Of a DNA stretch of 64,000 nt, positions 16,816 through 25,280 are shown piece after piece (position 1 is the stretch's first letter; every line of letters starts with the position of its first letter). The DNA is from a bacterium (GTDB lineage Bacteria > Zhuqueibacterota > Zhuqueibacteria > Residuimicrobiales > Krinioviventaceae). The stretch lies in contig JAKQIY010000047.1 in the NCBI GenBank assembly GCA_029561455.1, positions 64,332 through 128,331 on the forward strand, in the 5' to 3' direction. Below the pieces are notes generated by a model. It saw only the letters and a list, made by a program, of their open reading frames with translations, was not told where the DNA came from and did not search any database. Position numbers and translations under genes: made by a program.

Positions 16816-18471
16816 TTACTCCAGGCCGATGATATTTTCTCCGTCCGGGTATTCGACCTGGTATTTTAACGGCAGCGTCACCTTACCGCCGGGCTGCAAT
16901 ATAACGATCCATTTGATGCGGTTGTACAGGTCAATAGTTACGGCTTTTTCATCCGGCGCCAGCAGTTCGACTTTGATCTTTTCATTTCGGGAGATCGGGT
17001 ACTGATCCTGCACCGTTATGGTTTCTGCGCTGCGTTTGTTATTGGTAATAATGATCTCGTATTCGCTGGTTACTTTGGCTTTACCGCCCAGCAATCCTTT
17101 TGATTCACGGAACCGGTTAACCAGTTTGCGTTCAACTTTGATGGCGTCGTCGACGCCCAGCGCCAGACGGAAAGTATCGGTCGGCGCGACAAAATAAATT
17201 GTACTTTTATTGACAAAATCATTAACAAAAAATACATTTACCTCGCCGGGCAATAACGGGTAATCGGAGGTATTTATGACCTTACCGGTTAGAAATGCTT
17301 TATTCACTTGTTTGGAGACAACGGTATATTCAAACCGGGAGGTGAACGGCAGTACGGCGATGGTTACTTTGTGATCAATATTATCTCCGGGAATGTCATT
17401 ACTGGTAGGGATTTCGAATACGGCGCCAATTTCTCCGCCAATCACCCTGGCTTCATCAAGAAGGACTTGCTTTTCACTGACTACCGTAACGGCTTGCCCC
17501 CCGCCAAAACTGTCTTGTTCCATTGCCGGCGCCGGCGCCGCCTGCGCTTCGAAACGCATGGATTTGGATTCGTTGCGTCGCGATTCCCTGTATATATCTA
17601 AAAACCACGGCGACATTTCCGGTATCTCGGTGAACACGGCCGGGTTGGCTGTCGACAGCACCAGGTTGACATTTTTCCAGTCTTCGCCGGTGTTTTGCCG
17701 GATCATGCCATAGTAGGTGAGCTGCATAGATTTATCATTGGAATTGACGCGCGCATCATACATAGGGTACCAGCCGGCATTGTTTACATTGTAAGTGGCT
17801 TGCAGGGTCAGACGGCCGCTTTTAAGCGTTTCTACGGTGACAAGAATTTTTTTATATTTGCGGTTGGAACTGGTTTTGGTCTCTTCCAGTTTCCTTTCCA
17901 GGGCATTAATTTCATTGGCTAATAAGCCTTGTTTTGATTGTACTTTCCGTTGTTCTTTAAAAATATCGCCAAGATTTTTTTCCAGAAAACCCAGCATGGT
18001 CTGCCATTCCTGTATGGACAGCTTGCCGCTGAGTATTCCCTGGTTACTCTCTTTGGGGGCTTCGGCTTTGAGCGATTCGAGAAATTCTTTTTTGGTTTTA
18101 AGCACTGCAAGTTGATCGACAAAAGCCTGGTTTTCCCATTGCAGGGAGTCGTGCATGGCCAGTAAGCGGTTTATCTTTTGATTTTGAACATCCGCCGTGT
18201 ATTCGGTTTCCACTTTAACATCGAGAATTTTCACTTCTGCCGTGCCCTGGCCGGAAATACGCACCGATTCATCCAGAAAATCCGGCGTCAGGTTGGAAAA
18301 GCACAGTTGCGCGCGCCCCGCCGTCAGGTTAATATGCGCTTCGCGCTGCACCATGGCGCGGCTGGTAAAGACAGTTGCGGACGTAACGCGGGAATCCAGG
18401 GTGATGATCTCAGCAGCCATGCCTGCTGTTGTCATCAACATCGCAAACAGAACTATAAAAATTTTTCTCAT
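16816..18471 (-). CDS. DUF4139 / mucoidy-inhibitor MuiA-family protein, exported
   Basis: 551 residues with a signal peptide MRKIFIVLFAMLMTTAGMAA. The N-terminal block DSRVTSATVFTSRAMVQREAHINL ... CFSNLTPDFLDESVRISGQGTAEVKILDVKVE is the characteristic DUF4140 start of MuiA proteins. Residues about 80-200 form a coiled coil (long runs of K/E/L with a hinge at AEAPKESNQG). The C-terminal half (LTLQATYNVNNAGWYPMYDARV ... YYGMIRQNTGEDWKNVNLVLSTANP) is the DUF4139 beta-sandwich. A short Ala/Pro-rich insertion (residues about 305-325) lies inside it. Members are periplasmic or surface proteins; their role is poorly known. Stand-alone, with a 434-bp gap upstream. Confidence 0.9.
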   Translation of the reverse strand: MRKIFIVLFAMLMTTAGMAAEIITLDSRVTSATVFTSRAMVQREAHINLTAGRAQLCFSNLTPDFLDESVRISGQGTAEVKILDVKVETEYTADVQNQKINRLLAMHDSLQWENQAFVDQLAVLKTKKEFLESLKAEAPKESNQGILSGKLSIQEWQTMLGFLEKNLGDIFKEQRKVQSKQGLLANEINALERKLEETKTSSNRKYKKILVTVETLKSGRLTLQATYNVNNAGWYPMYDARVNSNDKSMQLTYYGMIRQNTGEDWKNVNLVLSTANPAVFTEIPEMSPWFLDIYRESRRNESKSMRFEAQAAPAPAMEQDSFGGGQAVTVVSEKQVLLDEARVIGGEIGAVFEIPTSNDIPGDNIDHKVTIAVLPFTSRFEYTVVSKQVNKAFLTGKVINTSDYPLLPGEVNVFFVNDFVNKSTIYFVAPTDTFRLALGVDDAIKVERKLVNRFRESKGLLGGKAKVTSEYEIIITNNKRSAETITVQDQYPISRNEKIKVELLAPDEKAVTIDLYNRIKWIVILQPGGKVTLPLKYQVEYPDGENIIGLE

Positions 18472-18905
18472 AACAACCCCTTTCAGGATTTCTGGTTAAT
18501 GTTATAACAACAATATAGTTAAAACATATTATATGAATATAGTAATTTCTTAATTTTTTGGAAAATTTATTCCTGGAGTAAATGCTAAAGAGGAAGTGTA
18601 CGTTGCACCTGGCAGGGACGACAAACTCCGCAGGGTATGTATGGTTGGACTTTTAACTATTGAAATGAATGTCTCCTTACCAAGCAATTTATTGCAACTC
18701 CGTGGTAAACCGTTTTATGTTAATTTTTTAATACCGGTTTATTATTTTTTGTTAAATAAATTCAATAATAACAATTGTTTAAAATTTTTTTATATGTTAA
18801 CATTCCATCCGGGCGCTAATCATTTCTTAACATGCTCTTTATTTGATATTAATATGAATTATTTAAAATTTGTTGAAAAAAATTCACTATAAATGCAGGT
18901 GTTTT
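18472..18905. other. 434-bp A/T-rich intergenic region
   Basis: Divergent spacer between the MuiA-like gene (-) and the PAP2 gene (+). It is distinctly richer in A/T than the neighbouring genes and should hold both promoters. A 98-codon open frame (18596-18892) is present but has no good ribosome-binding site and a composition unlike the genes around it, so I do not call it. No repeat or hairpin of note. Confidence 0.5.
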
Positions 18906-19436
18906 ATGATTACTATGATGCGTAACAATATATCGATGTGGGATCACACATTATGCGTTAAAATATTCAATCTTAATGGAAAAAAGTTTTTCGATGCAAT
19001 GATGTTTTGGGCCTCGCGTCTTGGCGACGGTTATATGTATGGAGTAATATTTTTACTATTGTTGGTGTTGAATTTTCAACTTGCAATACAAATACTGCCG
19101 GCAGCGCTGATCGCTTTTGCAATTGAAATAGCCACCCATGTAGTAGTAAAAAAAATGACCCGGCGCCCCCGGCCTTTTGAACGGATTTCCGGTATTCGTT
19201 CGTTAATCGCTCCACCGGACAAGTTCAGCTTTCCATCCGGGCATACCGCCGCGGCCTTTTTAATGGCAACGCTTTTCAGCTTTTATTTCCCAATCATTAC
19301 TGTTCCAGTGTTTTTATTGGCTGCAACTATCGGCTTTTCCCGCGTTTATAACGGTGTACATTTCCCCAGCGATGTGTTGATCGGTATGTTGCTGGGTATA
19401 ATCAGCGCTCTAATTGGATTAACAATAATCAGGTGA
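18906..19436 (+). CDS. PAP2-family phosphatase (membrane lipid phosphatase)
   Basis: About 176 residues from the ATG at 18906, which has a CAGGTG site 7 bp upstream; Met codons at 18915 and 18918 are alternatives, and a start at 18870 would add a basic stretch before the site. The three PAP2 signatures are intact: KKMTRRPRPFE, PSGHTAAAF and SRVYNGVHFPSDV. About five membrane helices. Such enzymes remove phosphate from undecaprenyl-PP, phosphatidate or PGP. It starts a tight run (4 bp to the next start) with two GT4 enzymes and a flippase-like protein, suggesting it acts on a phospho- or polyprenyl-lipid intermediate of a glycolipid route. Confidence 0.9.
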   Translation: MITMMRNNISMWDHTLCVKIFNLNGKKFFDAMMFWASRLGDGYMYGVIFLLLLVLNFQLAIQILPAALIAFAIEIATHVVVKKMTRRPRPFERISGIRSLIAPPDKFSFPSGHTAAAFLMATLFSFYFPIITVPVFLLAATIGFSRVYNGVHFPSDVLIGMLLGIISALIGLTIIR

Positions 19437-19440
19437 AAAT

Positions 19441-20586
19441 ATGAAATTAGCCATTTTTACTGAAAGTCTGCCGCCAAATACCGATGGTGTGGTTAAAACT
19501 CTGTCGCGTTTGGCCGATTCGCTACTGGATGAACATATTGATTTTAAATTCTTTTCACCGGTTAAACCCGAAAGCGGCTATGCTTGGGCCGACCGTGTTA
19601 AAAAAGTCGGTTCCGTTCCCCTGTTCCTGTACAAAGATTACAAACTGTCTCTGCCATATTTTAGCGGCATAGATGTCGACCTCGATGCCATGCGGCCGGA
19701 CCTGGTGCATATTTGCACACCCAGTCTGTTGGGTTTGTTCGGAATGGATTATGCCCGAAAAAACAGTATACCGATAGTATCCAGCTATCATACCAATTTT
19801 GTCGATTATTTTTCCTATTTCGGTCTCGACGGCCTGGAGGCTTCCGGCTGGAATTACCTGAAATGGTTTCATAACCGCTGTGAAAGAACCTACGTTCCTT
19901 CTCCGAGCGTAATTAGCGAGTTACAACAAAAAGGCATCCGCGATATGGAGTTGTGGCAGCGCGGCATTGAACTGGAGCGTTTTAATCCCGCTAAACGCAG
20001 CCGGCAATTGCGCGAATCGATTGGCGCCGACGCCAAACCGGTATTGTTGTTTGTGGGCCGGTTGATCAACCATAAAGATTTGGAAGACCTGGTAGAAGCC
20101 CATACTATACTGGAAAACCGCTATGATTACAAGCTGGTCATTGTCGGCGACGGCCCGATGAAAGCGGAACTGATAGAGAAATTACCTGAGGCGCATTTCA
20201 CCGGCTATCAATACGGCGAAGACCTAGCGCGCTGGTATGCTTCCGCCGACATTTTTGTGTTTCCATCCACAACCGAAACTTTTGGCAATGTTATTCTGGA
20301 AGCGTTTGCTTCCGGCCTTCCCGCTATCGGTGTGGCCAAAGGCGGAGTCGCCGATATAATCAATCATGGCGTGGACGGGTATATTGCGGAACCCAAAAAT
20401 CCTGCCGATTTTGCCGCCAAGATCGCCTTGTTGCTGGATAATCCCGATTACCGGGTGCTTATGGGTGTGCAGGCGCGAGTAACAGCAAAAAATTACTGCT
20501 GGAATACTATAAACGGAAAACTGATCAAAAGTTATGAGCGGGTAATTGAAAACTATTACAATAAAAAATATCATCTTGCCAGTTAA
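19441..20586 (+). CDS. GT4 glycosyltransferase (MgtA/PimB/SqdX-like)
   Basis: 381 residues with the GT-B two-domain layout. The N-terminus MKLAIFTESLPPNTDGVVKT and SYHTNFVDYFSYFG are typical of the lipid glycosyltransferases MgtA, PimB and SqdX, which move a sugar from a nucleotide donor to diacylglycerol or phosphatidylinositol-type acceptors. The donor-binding half has FVGRLINHKDLEDLVEA, VIVGDGPMKAEL and the EX7E-type motif ETFGNVILEAFASGLP. It begins 4 bp after the PAP2 stop, so the two are surely cotranscribed and perhaps coupled. Donor and acceptor are not determined by sequence; a membrane glycolipid is the favoured product. Confidence 0.9.
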   Translation: MKLAIFTESLPPNTDGVVKTLSRLADSLLDEHIDFKFFSPVKPESGYAWADRVKKVGSVPLFLYKDYKLSLPYFSGIDVDLDAMRPDLVHICTPSLLGLFGMDYARKNSIPIVSSYHTNFVDYFSYFGLDGLEASGWNYLKWFHNRCERTYVPSPSVISELQQKGIRDMELWQRGIELERFNPAKRSRQLRESIGADAKPVLLFVGRLINHKDLEDLVEAHTILENRYDYKLVIVGDGPMKAELIEKLPEAHFTGYQYGEDLARWYASADIFVFPSTTETFGNVILEAFASGLPAIGVAKGGVADIINHGVDGYIAEPKNPADFAAKIALLLDNPDYRVLMGVQARVTAKNYCWNTINGKLIKSYERVIENYYNKKYHLAS

Positions 20587-20610
20587 TGAACTAGCCATCT
20601 TTAGCCTTTT

Positions 20611-21762
20611 ATGATCATTTGCGATATTACCCAGGGCTATACCCCGATGAGCGGCGGTATACGTACCTATATTCATGAAAAAAGAAGCTATATAAAAAAG
20701 CATACCCGGCACCGGCATATTTTGATCATTCCAGGTGAAAAAAACTCCATCGAGCAGGATGGTCAATGTAAAACAATAACTATAAAATCGCCATATATTC
20801 CTCATTGTGAACCGTTTCGGTTTATTATAGATATGCCGCGAATTTTTTCTATACTTTGTAAAGAAAAACCTGATGTCATTGAGCTTGACAATATTTACCT
20901 TACTCCTTACCCGGCATTACTTTACAGACTGTATAAAAGATGCGCCTTGTTTGGTTTTTATCATACCGATTTTCCAACCGCTTATGTAGAGTATTATCTG
21001 AAAAAAGTAATGGGAATTAACTGGGCGCAGTTTGCCAAGCAGGCAAGTATTCAATACGCCCGTTTTATTTATGATCTGTGTGACCAAACCCTGAGTTCTT
21101 CCCCGCAATTCCGGCAAATTTTAAAAAAGATGGGAGTACAGCGGGTACAGGTTATTCCCCTGGGTGTAGATCTCGATTTATTCAATCCCAAACGGCGCAA
21201 TTATCAGATTCGCCGGCATCTTGGCGTCGAGGACGATGAATTATTACTGGTGTATGCAGGCCGCCTGGACGCAGAGAAGAGAATAGATTTTATCCTTGAA
21301 GCGTTTGAAAAAATCCCCTCCGGTTTGAACGCCCGGCTACTCTTTATTGGCGAAGGTCCGTTAAAAGAATTGTTGGTTCAGTATACCCGATTCAATACCA
21401 GGGTAACATATATTCCCTATATACAAAACCGGTCGAGTCTGGCACATATTCTGGCCTCTGCCGATATATATATCACAGCCGGGAAATACGAAACTTTCGG
21501 TTTATCAGTAATAGAAGCGCAAGCCTGCGGATTGCCGGTGGTCGGAGTTCACTCCGGCGCTCTCATCGACAGGGTACCTAAAGATACGGGTCTGTTGGTA
21601 AATCCGGATTCCAGCGAGGATATGGCAAAAAGTATCTATGAATTGGGCACAAATGGATTCCGGGAAAAGGGCAAACGCGCCAGGCAACTGGTAGAAGACT
21701 TGTATTCATGGGAAAAATCTTTTTCCAAACTAGTCAATTTATATGAAATATCATGCCGTTGA
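20611..21762 (+). CDS. GT4 glycosyltransferase (second of the pair)
   Basis: 383 residues, GT-B fold. N-terminus IICDITQGYTPMSGGIRTYIHEKRSYIKKH binds acceptor; later FYHTDFPTAYVEYYLKKVMG resembles the same loop of its neighbour, and the donor half has LVYAGRLDAEKRIDFILEAF, FIGEGPLKELL and KYETFGLSVIEAQACGLPVVG (EX7E). It differs enough from the preceding enzyme to have another specificity. 24 bp separate the genes, with no clear ribosome-binding site at the ATG, which suggests dependence on readthrough from upstream. Together they would add two sugars in sequence. Exact sugars unknown. Confidence 0.88.
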   Translation: MIICDITQGYTPMSGGIRTYIHEKRSYIKKHTRHRHILIIPGEKNSIEQDGQCKTITIKSPYIPHCEPFRFIIDMPRIFSILCKEKPDVIELDNIYLTPYPALLYRLYKRCALFGFYHTDFPTAYVEYYLKKVMGINWAQFAKQASIQYARFIYDLCDQTLSSSPQFRQILKKMGVQRVQVIPLGVDLDLFNPKRRNYQIRRHLGVEDDELLLVYAGRLDAEKRIDFILEAFEKIPSGLNARLLFIGEGPLKELLVQYTRFNTRVTYIPYIQNRSSLAHILASADIYITAGKYETFGLSVIEAQACGLPVVGVHSGALIDRVPKDTGLLVNPDSSEDMAKSIYELGTNGFREKGKRARQLVEDLYSWEKSFSKLVNLYEISCR

Positions 21763-21819
21763 GCGGCGCACTGTATTTATAAAAGAAATTTAATTTATAG
21801 GAATCCCAAGTGTAAATTT

Positions 21820-22842
21820 ATGAGTGAACAGGTATTGAAATTTGATCAAGCAGGTATCCGCCGCATGGTTCGTTACGGGATCATTTTGCTGGTAGCAGGT
21901 ATGCTGGGCAATCTGGTTTTTTCACTGGTAACAACCGACCGGCAAATGATTCTGTCTTTGCAACGGTTCCAGCCGGTTTATTTTTTTCTGGCAGTTTTTT
22001 TATCGTTGGTACCTTGGATAACCAATACATTACGATTAATGATCTGGACGCGGTTTTTAGGCAAACGGTACAATCTGCAGGAATTATTTAAAATTGTGCT
22101 CGGCGCAGATATTGGTTCGGCAATAACACCAACCGCGATTGGCGGCGGCTATGTTAAAGCGGGGATGCTGGTGCAAAGAGGATTTAACGCCGGTGCAGCG
22201 GCTTCATTAATGACGCTCGGTTCGGTTGAAGATGGTGTTTTCTTTGCTCTGGCTTTACCCATAGCGTTTTTTATCTCTTCCAGCGCCGATAACAGTATTG
22301 TAAACAATTTTTTCAGTAAACTTGGGGCGCAATATGAAATTGTATTTTTAGTTTTATCGGGTTTGATATTGGTAACAAGTCTTATCATTTTTATTGCCGG
22401 GAAAACCGGCAAGTTACATACCAGTCTTGTTAATAAAATCCGGGGAAAAATAAGTAAAGTATGGCAGGATTTCTCTTTTGTATATTTAACAATTGGAAAA
22501 ACGGGCAAAAGCAGGTTCTTTTTGTCCCTGCTGTTAACAGCAATCCAATGGATATGCCGTTACTCAGTATTAACGGTATTATTAAAAGCGCTTGGTATTA
22601 CAGTCGATCCCGTATTATTTTTTCTTGTTCAGTGGTTAACCTTTTCCATTATGACGACCATCCCTACGCCAGGGGCGATGGCAGGCGCTGAAGCCTCCTT
22701 TTATTTAATGTATGCGCATTTGATACCCAGAGATTTTTTAGGTTTAATAACGACCGGGTGGCGGTTTTTAACTTTTTATTTACAGGTAGGTCTGGCAATA
22801 ATACTTATAAGTTGTATCAGTTTTTTCAATATGCAAAAATAG
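21820..22842 (+). CDS. LPG-synthase-TM (UPF0104) family membrane protein
   Basis: 340 residues, about eight membrane helices. Motifs of the flippase part of lysylphosphatidylglycerol synthases are present: ADIGSAITPTAIGGGYVKAGML (the conserved PTAIGG block), GSVEDGVFFALALP and FSIMTTIPTPGAMAGAEASF. The C-terminal aminoacyl-transferase domain of MprF is absent, as in the widespread stand-alone UPF0104 proteins often found with glycosyltransferases. It follows the two GT4 genes and precedes a strong terminator, so it ends the operon. Likely role: moving or accepting the glycolipid made by the previous genes. That role is inferred from context. Confidence 0.85.
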   Translation: MSEQVLKFDQAGIRRMVRYGIILLVAGMLGNLVFSLVTTDRQMILSLQRFQPVYFFLAVFLSLVPWITNTLRLMIWTRFLGKRYNLQELFKIVLGADIGSAITPTAIGGGYVKAGMLVQRGFNAGAAASLMTLGSVEDGVFFALALPIAFFISSSADNSIVNNFFSKLGAQYEIVFLVLSGLILVTSLIIFIAGKTGKLHTSLVNKIRGKISKVWQDFSFVYLTIGKTGKSRFFLSLLLTAIQWICRYSVLTVLLKALGITVDPVLFFLVQWLTFSIMTTIPTPGAMAGAEASFYLMYAHLIPRDFLGLITTGWRFLTFYLQVGLAIILISCISFFNMQK

Positions 22843-22884
22843 TCCCACTCACAGGGGGATAACATATCACCGCTTGAAGTAAAA

Positions 22885-22934
22885 CTCTTTCCGCCGCACC
22901 CTGTTAGCGCCATGCGGCGGAAAGAGCCCTTTTT
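22885..22934. terminator. Strong bidirectional Rho-independent terminator
   Basis: CTCTTTCCGCCGCA (22885-22898) pairs perfectly with TGCGGCGGAAAGAG (22913-22926), a 14-bp stem with a 14-base loop, followed by CCCTTTTT on the plus strand. On the minus strand the stem is followed by TTTTAC, so it can also stop the convergent PQQ-protein gene. It closes the PAP2-GT4-GT4-flippase operon. Confidence 0.85.
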
Positions 22935-22958
22935 ATTAGTAACAAAAATCAAATGCGG

Positions 22959-24287
22959 TTATTTTTCAGCTATACAATACAGGAATTTTTGACCGCGCAG
23001 GTATAGTTCGTTTTCGACGATTACCGGTGAAGCGGTAAAGCTCTCATCAAGTTTATTAGTCGCAGCAATATTGAGCGCCGGTCCGTGCCGGAGCACAACG
23101 GTAACGCCTTCACGGCTGACCAGGTAGATATAATCATTTATCGCTACCGGCGAAGCATAGACGCCCTGCATGGCGTCGATTCGTTGCGCTTCGTAAAAGG
23201 GAGCGCCGGTGAGGGCGTCAAGACAGGTTAATATAGCCCGGTTTTCTTTAAAAAAGTACAAGTTGTTTTTATAGAGCAGGGGAGAGGGAACATACGGGGT
23301 GTTTTTATTATATGACCACAGCACGATATCGCCGGCATTGCCGGGTTTTATAGCCTGCAAAGCGGCGCTGCGAAAACCGCTCATTACATAAACCATGCCG
23401 TCTGCATAAACAGGTGTGGGAACGACATTACCGGTCATCCCGGTCGATTCCCAGAGTATCTCGCCGTTATTCAGATCATAACCATAAACGTGACCGGTGG
23501 CGCTGACCACAACCGTGGGCTTGCCGTTCAATTCCACGACCAGGGGCGTTGCCCAGGAGGTTTTTTCATCACGTTGTTTTTTCCATACCTGCTTGCCGGT
23601 ATTCTTGTTCAGAACAGTGATAAACGATTCTCCCTCATGATCCCAGTTGACAATCAGTTTATCCTTATAGAGCGCCGGGGTGCTGCCTTCGCCAAAGCTC
23701 ATTTTAATATTTAAATCGCCCAGGTCGGTTTCCCAGATCAGTTTGCCCTGCATATCCAGGCAATATAAGCCAAAAGAACCGAAATAGGCAAATACATGAA
23801 CGCCGTCGGTAACCGGTGATGCGGAAGCCCAACTGCCGTCGGCGTGAGTGCCCTGGTGGGGCAGTTTCTCCGCCAGGGTTTTCTGCCAGAGGATTGTACC
23901 GTCCTTACGGTTGAGTGAAATAATGTCGAATTTCATAAATTCAGCCGGCACTTTAGCCGACTGCCGCTGCCATTCCGGCAGGGACTGTTTCATGGCTTCT
24001 ATTTGTTCAGCAGTAGCGGTCTTGCCGGAGGGGACGGCGGTCAGGATAAACACCTGGTTGTCCCAAATGACGGGTGTTGCATGGCCGGAACCCGGTATCG
24101 GCGCTTTCCAGCGAATATTTTGGGTTTCGCTCCATTGCAATGGTGGATTACCAAACAAGGCTTCGCCGGTGCCGAGTGGTCCGCGCCATTGCGGCCAGAA
24201 CTTGTTCGCGTTTGATTGGGGTACGGCGGCGATGACAATAGTGGTCATTAATGCCAGTCCAATGAGTACAAGGCTGGTTTTTTTCAT
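22959..24287 (-). CDS. Exported PQQ-like beta-propeller protein
   Basis: 442 residues with signal peptide MKKTSLVLIGLALMTTIVIAA. About seven blades with the WxxP/GxLxW-type words of PQQ-dependent dehydrogenase-like and BamB-like propellers: WPQWRGPLGTGEALFG, RKDGTILWQKTL, GLYCLDMQGKLIWETDLG, NKNTGKQVWKKQ, DLNNGEILWESTG. The start FWPQWRGPxGxG is typical of many planctomycete/FCB propellers of unknown role. I see no haem motif or clear catalytic residues, so it is probably a structural or binding protein rather than a PQQ enzyme. It ends 25 bp from the bidirectional terminator. Confidence 0.85.
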   Translation of the reverse strand: MKKTSLVLIGLALMTTIVIAAVPQSNANKFWPQWRGPLGTGEALFGNPPLQWSETQNIRWKAPIPGSGHATPVIWDNQVFILTAVPSGKTATAEQIEAMKQSLPEWQRQSAKVPAEFMKFDIISLNRKDGTILWQKTLAEKLPHQGTHADGSWASASPVTDGVHVFAYFGSFGLYCLDMQGKLIWETDLGDLNIKMSFGEGSTPALYKDKLIVNWDHEGESFITVLNKNTGKQVWKKQRDEKTSWATPLVVELNGKPTVVVSATGHVYGYDLNNGEILWESTGMTGNVVPTPVYADGMVYVMSGFRSAALQAIKPGNAGDIVLWSYNKNTPYVPSPLLYKNNLYFFKENRAILTCLDALTGAPFYEAQRIDAMQGVYASPVAINDYIYLVSREGVTVVLRHGPALNIAATNKLDESFTASPVIVENELYLRGQKFLYCIAEK

Positions 24288-24566
24288 AGTCTTCCTTTAC
24301 GTTCAGGTTAATAATTTCAACTTTTTCTTCTTTAGCTGTTTGGATTTGCTTTTATCATAGCAAGCAAAGCCGGTTATTGCAATCTATTATATAAAAATTA
24401 AACCAAAGGTAAAAGCATAATATTTCAGTAAAACCCGAACAAGTTGTTTTGTGACGCAGAAAACAAGAGCGGAAAAATTTTTACGGAGAAGCAGCTAGAA
24501 GCAGGATGAGAGGGGAAAAGCGGCAAACCTGAACAATTCCGGAATGCCGCTTTTAACTATGGTATG

Positions 24567-24728
24567 TTAATTGGATTTTACGACTTTTTTTGAGGTCTTT
24601 TTGGCCACAGTTTCTTTTTTATTAGTATCATCCTTGGAAGTCAAGACAATATAAAAGCCATAACCAAGCAAGCCTAGAAAAAATAGTCCCATTCCCCACA
24701 TTAATGCAGAATAAAAGAAATTTGACAT
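24567..24728 (-). CDS. 53-residue membrane protein
   Basis: A small gene that stands out by its own signals: GGAGAC a few bases upstream of an ATG at 24728 and a 53-codon frame ending TAA at 24567. The protein has one strong membrane helix (residues about 8-30, rich in G/L/F, MWGMGLFFLGLLGYGFYIVL) and a C-terminal tail very rich in Lys (KKETVAKKTSKKVVKSN). The topology of a single helix with a cationic tail, positive side in, suggests the tail is cytoplasmic and could bind nucleic acid, lipids or a partner. No family recognised. Gaps of 279 and 96 bp separate it from its neighbours. Confidence 0.65.
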   Translation of the reverse strand: MSNFFYSALMWGMGLFFLGLLGYGFYIVLTSKDDTNKKETVAKKTSKKVVKSN

Positions 24729-24824
24729 ATTACGGTCTCCTTATCATTCGGTAAATGTAATATTTTGAGATGATTATAAATTAATCACCCGTAAATAAAA
24801 TGATGTAATGAAGGAAACCGGCTG

Positions 24825-25175
24825 TTAGCCATCCTCGGTTTTACTGCTGACGGGAATTTTATAAGCGGGAATTGGTATGTTAAAGGAAAGATTATTAAAA
24901 TTTTTATATCTGGTTAAGGTTAGTTCTGCAGGAATAGTGCGAATGTTTTTATCCCAGGCAAAAAAGTGCTGCACCGGGGTGGTAGATTTGGCAGTCTTGT
25001 CGAATCCGGTTTGGGTTTTGAGTAAAAGTTCGTATTCAGAATCGTTGTTTACCAGGTTGAGAACCGGCTCAACCCCAAAAGATACCAATTTAATGTGTTT
25101 ATAAAAAAAACAGCAATTAAATAATAGCGACAGAGAAAAATAAAAGATAATAATATGTTTAAAAATATTTTTCAT
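24825..25175 (-). CDS. Small exported protein, unknown
   Basis: 116 residues, beginning MKNIFKHIIIFYFSLSLLFNCC, which could be a signal or lipoprotein leader (Cys21/Cys22). The mature part is polar (EYELLLKTQTGFDKTAKSTTPVQHFFAWDKNIRTIPAELTLTR) and ends in SFNIPIPAYKIPVSSKTEDG. An AAGG tract lies just upstream of the ATG. The gene is A/T rich, as are its surroundings. No recognised family and no neighbour that hints at a job, so it is called mainly on length, leader and site. Confidence 0.5.
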   Translation of the reverse strand: MKNIFKHIIIFYFSLSLLFNCCFFYKHIKLVSFGVEPVLNLVNNDSEYELLLKTQTGFDKTAKSTTPVQHFFAWDKNIRTIPAELTLTRYKNFNNLSFNIPIPAYKIPVSSKTEDG

Positions 25176-25280
25176 AACCTTGTTTTTTTATTAACCGGAT
25201 AATTTATAATACCGGCGGCTGAAAAGCAATTAAAATCTCACGTTTTCACGGCAGCGCCATGCAAAGCGATAATGATTTGC

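Noticed and set aside
18596-18892. 98-codon open frame in the gap before the PAP2 gene
   Set aside because: No ribosome-binding site, odd composition, no domain or leader, and it lies in a region expected to hold promoters.
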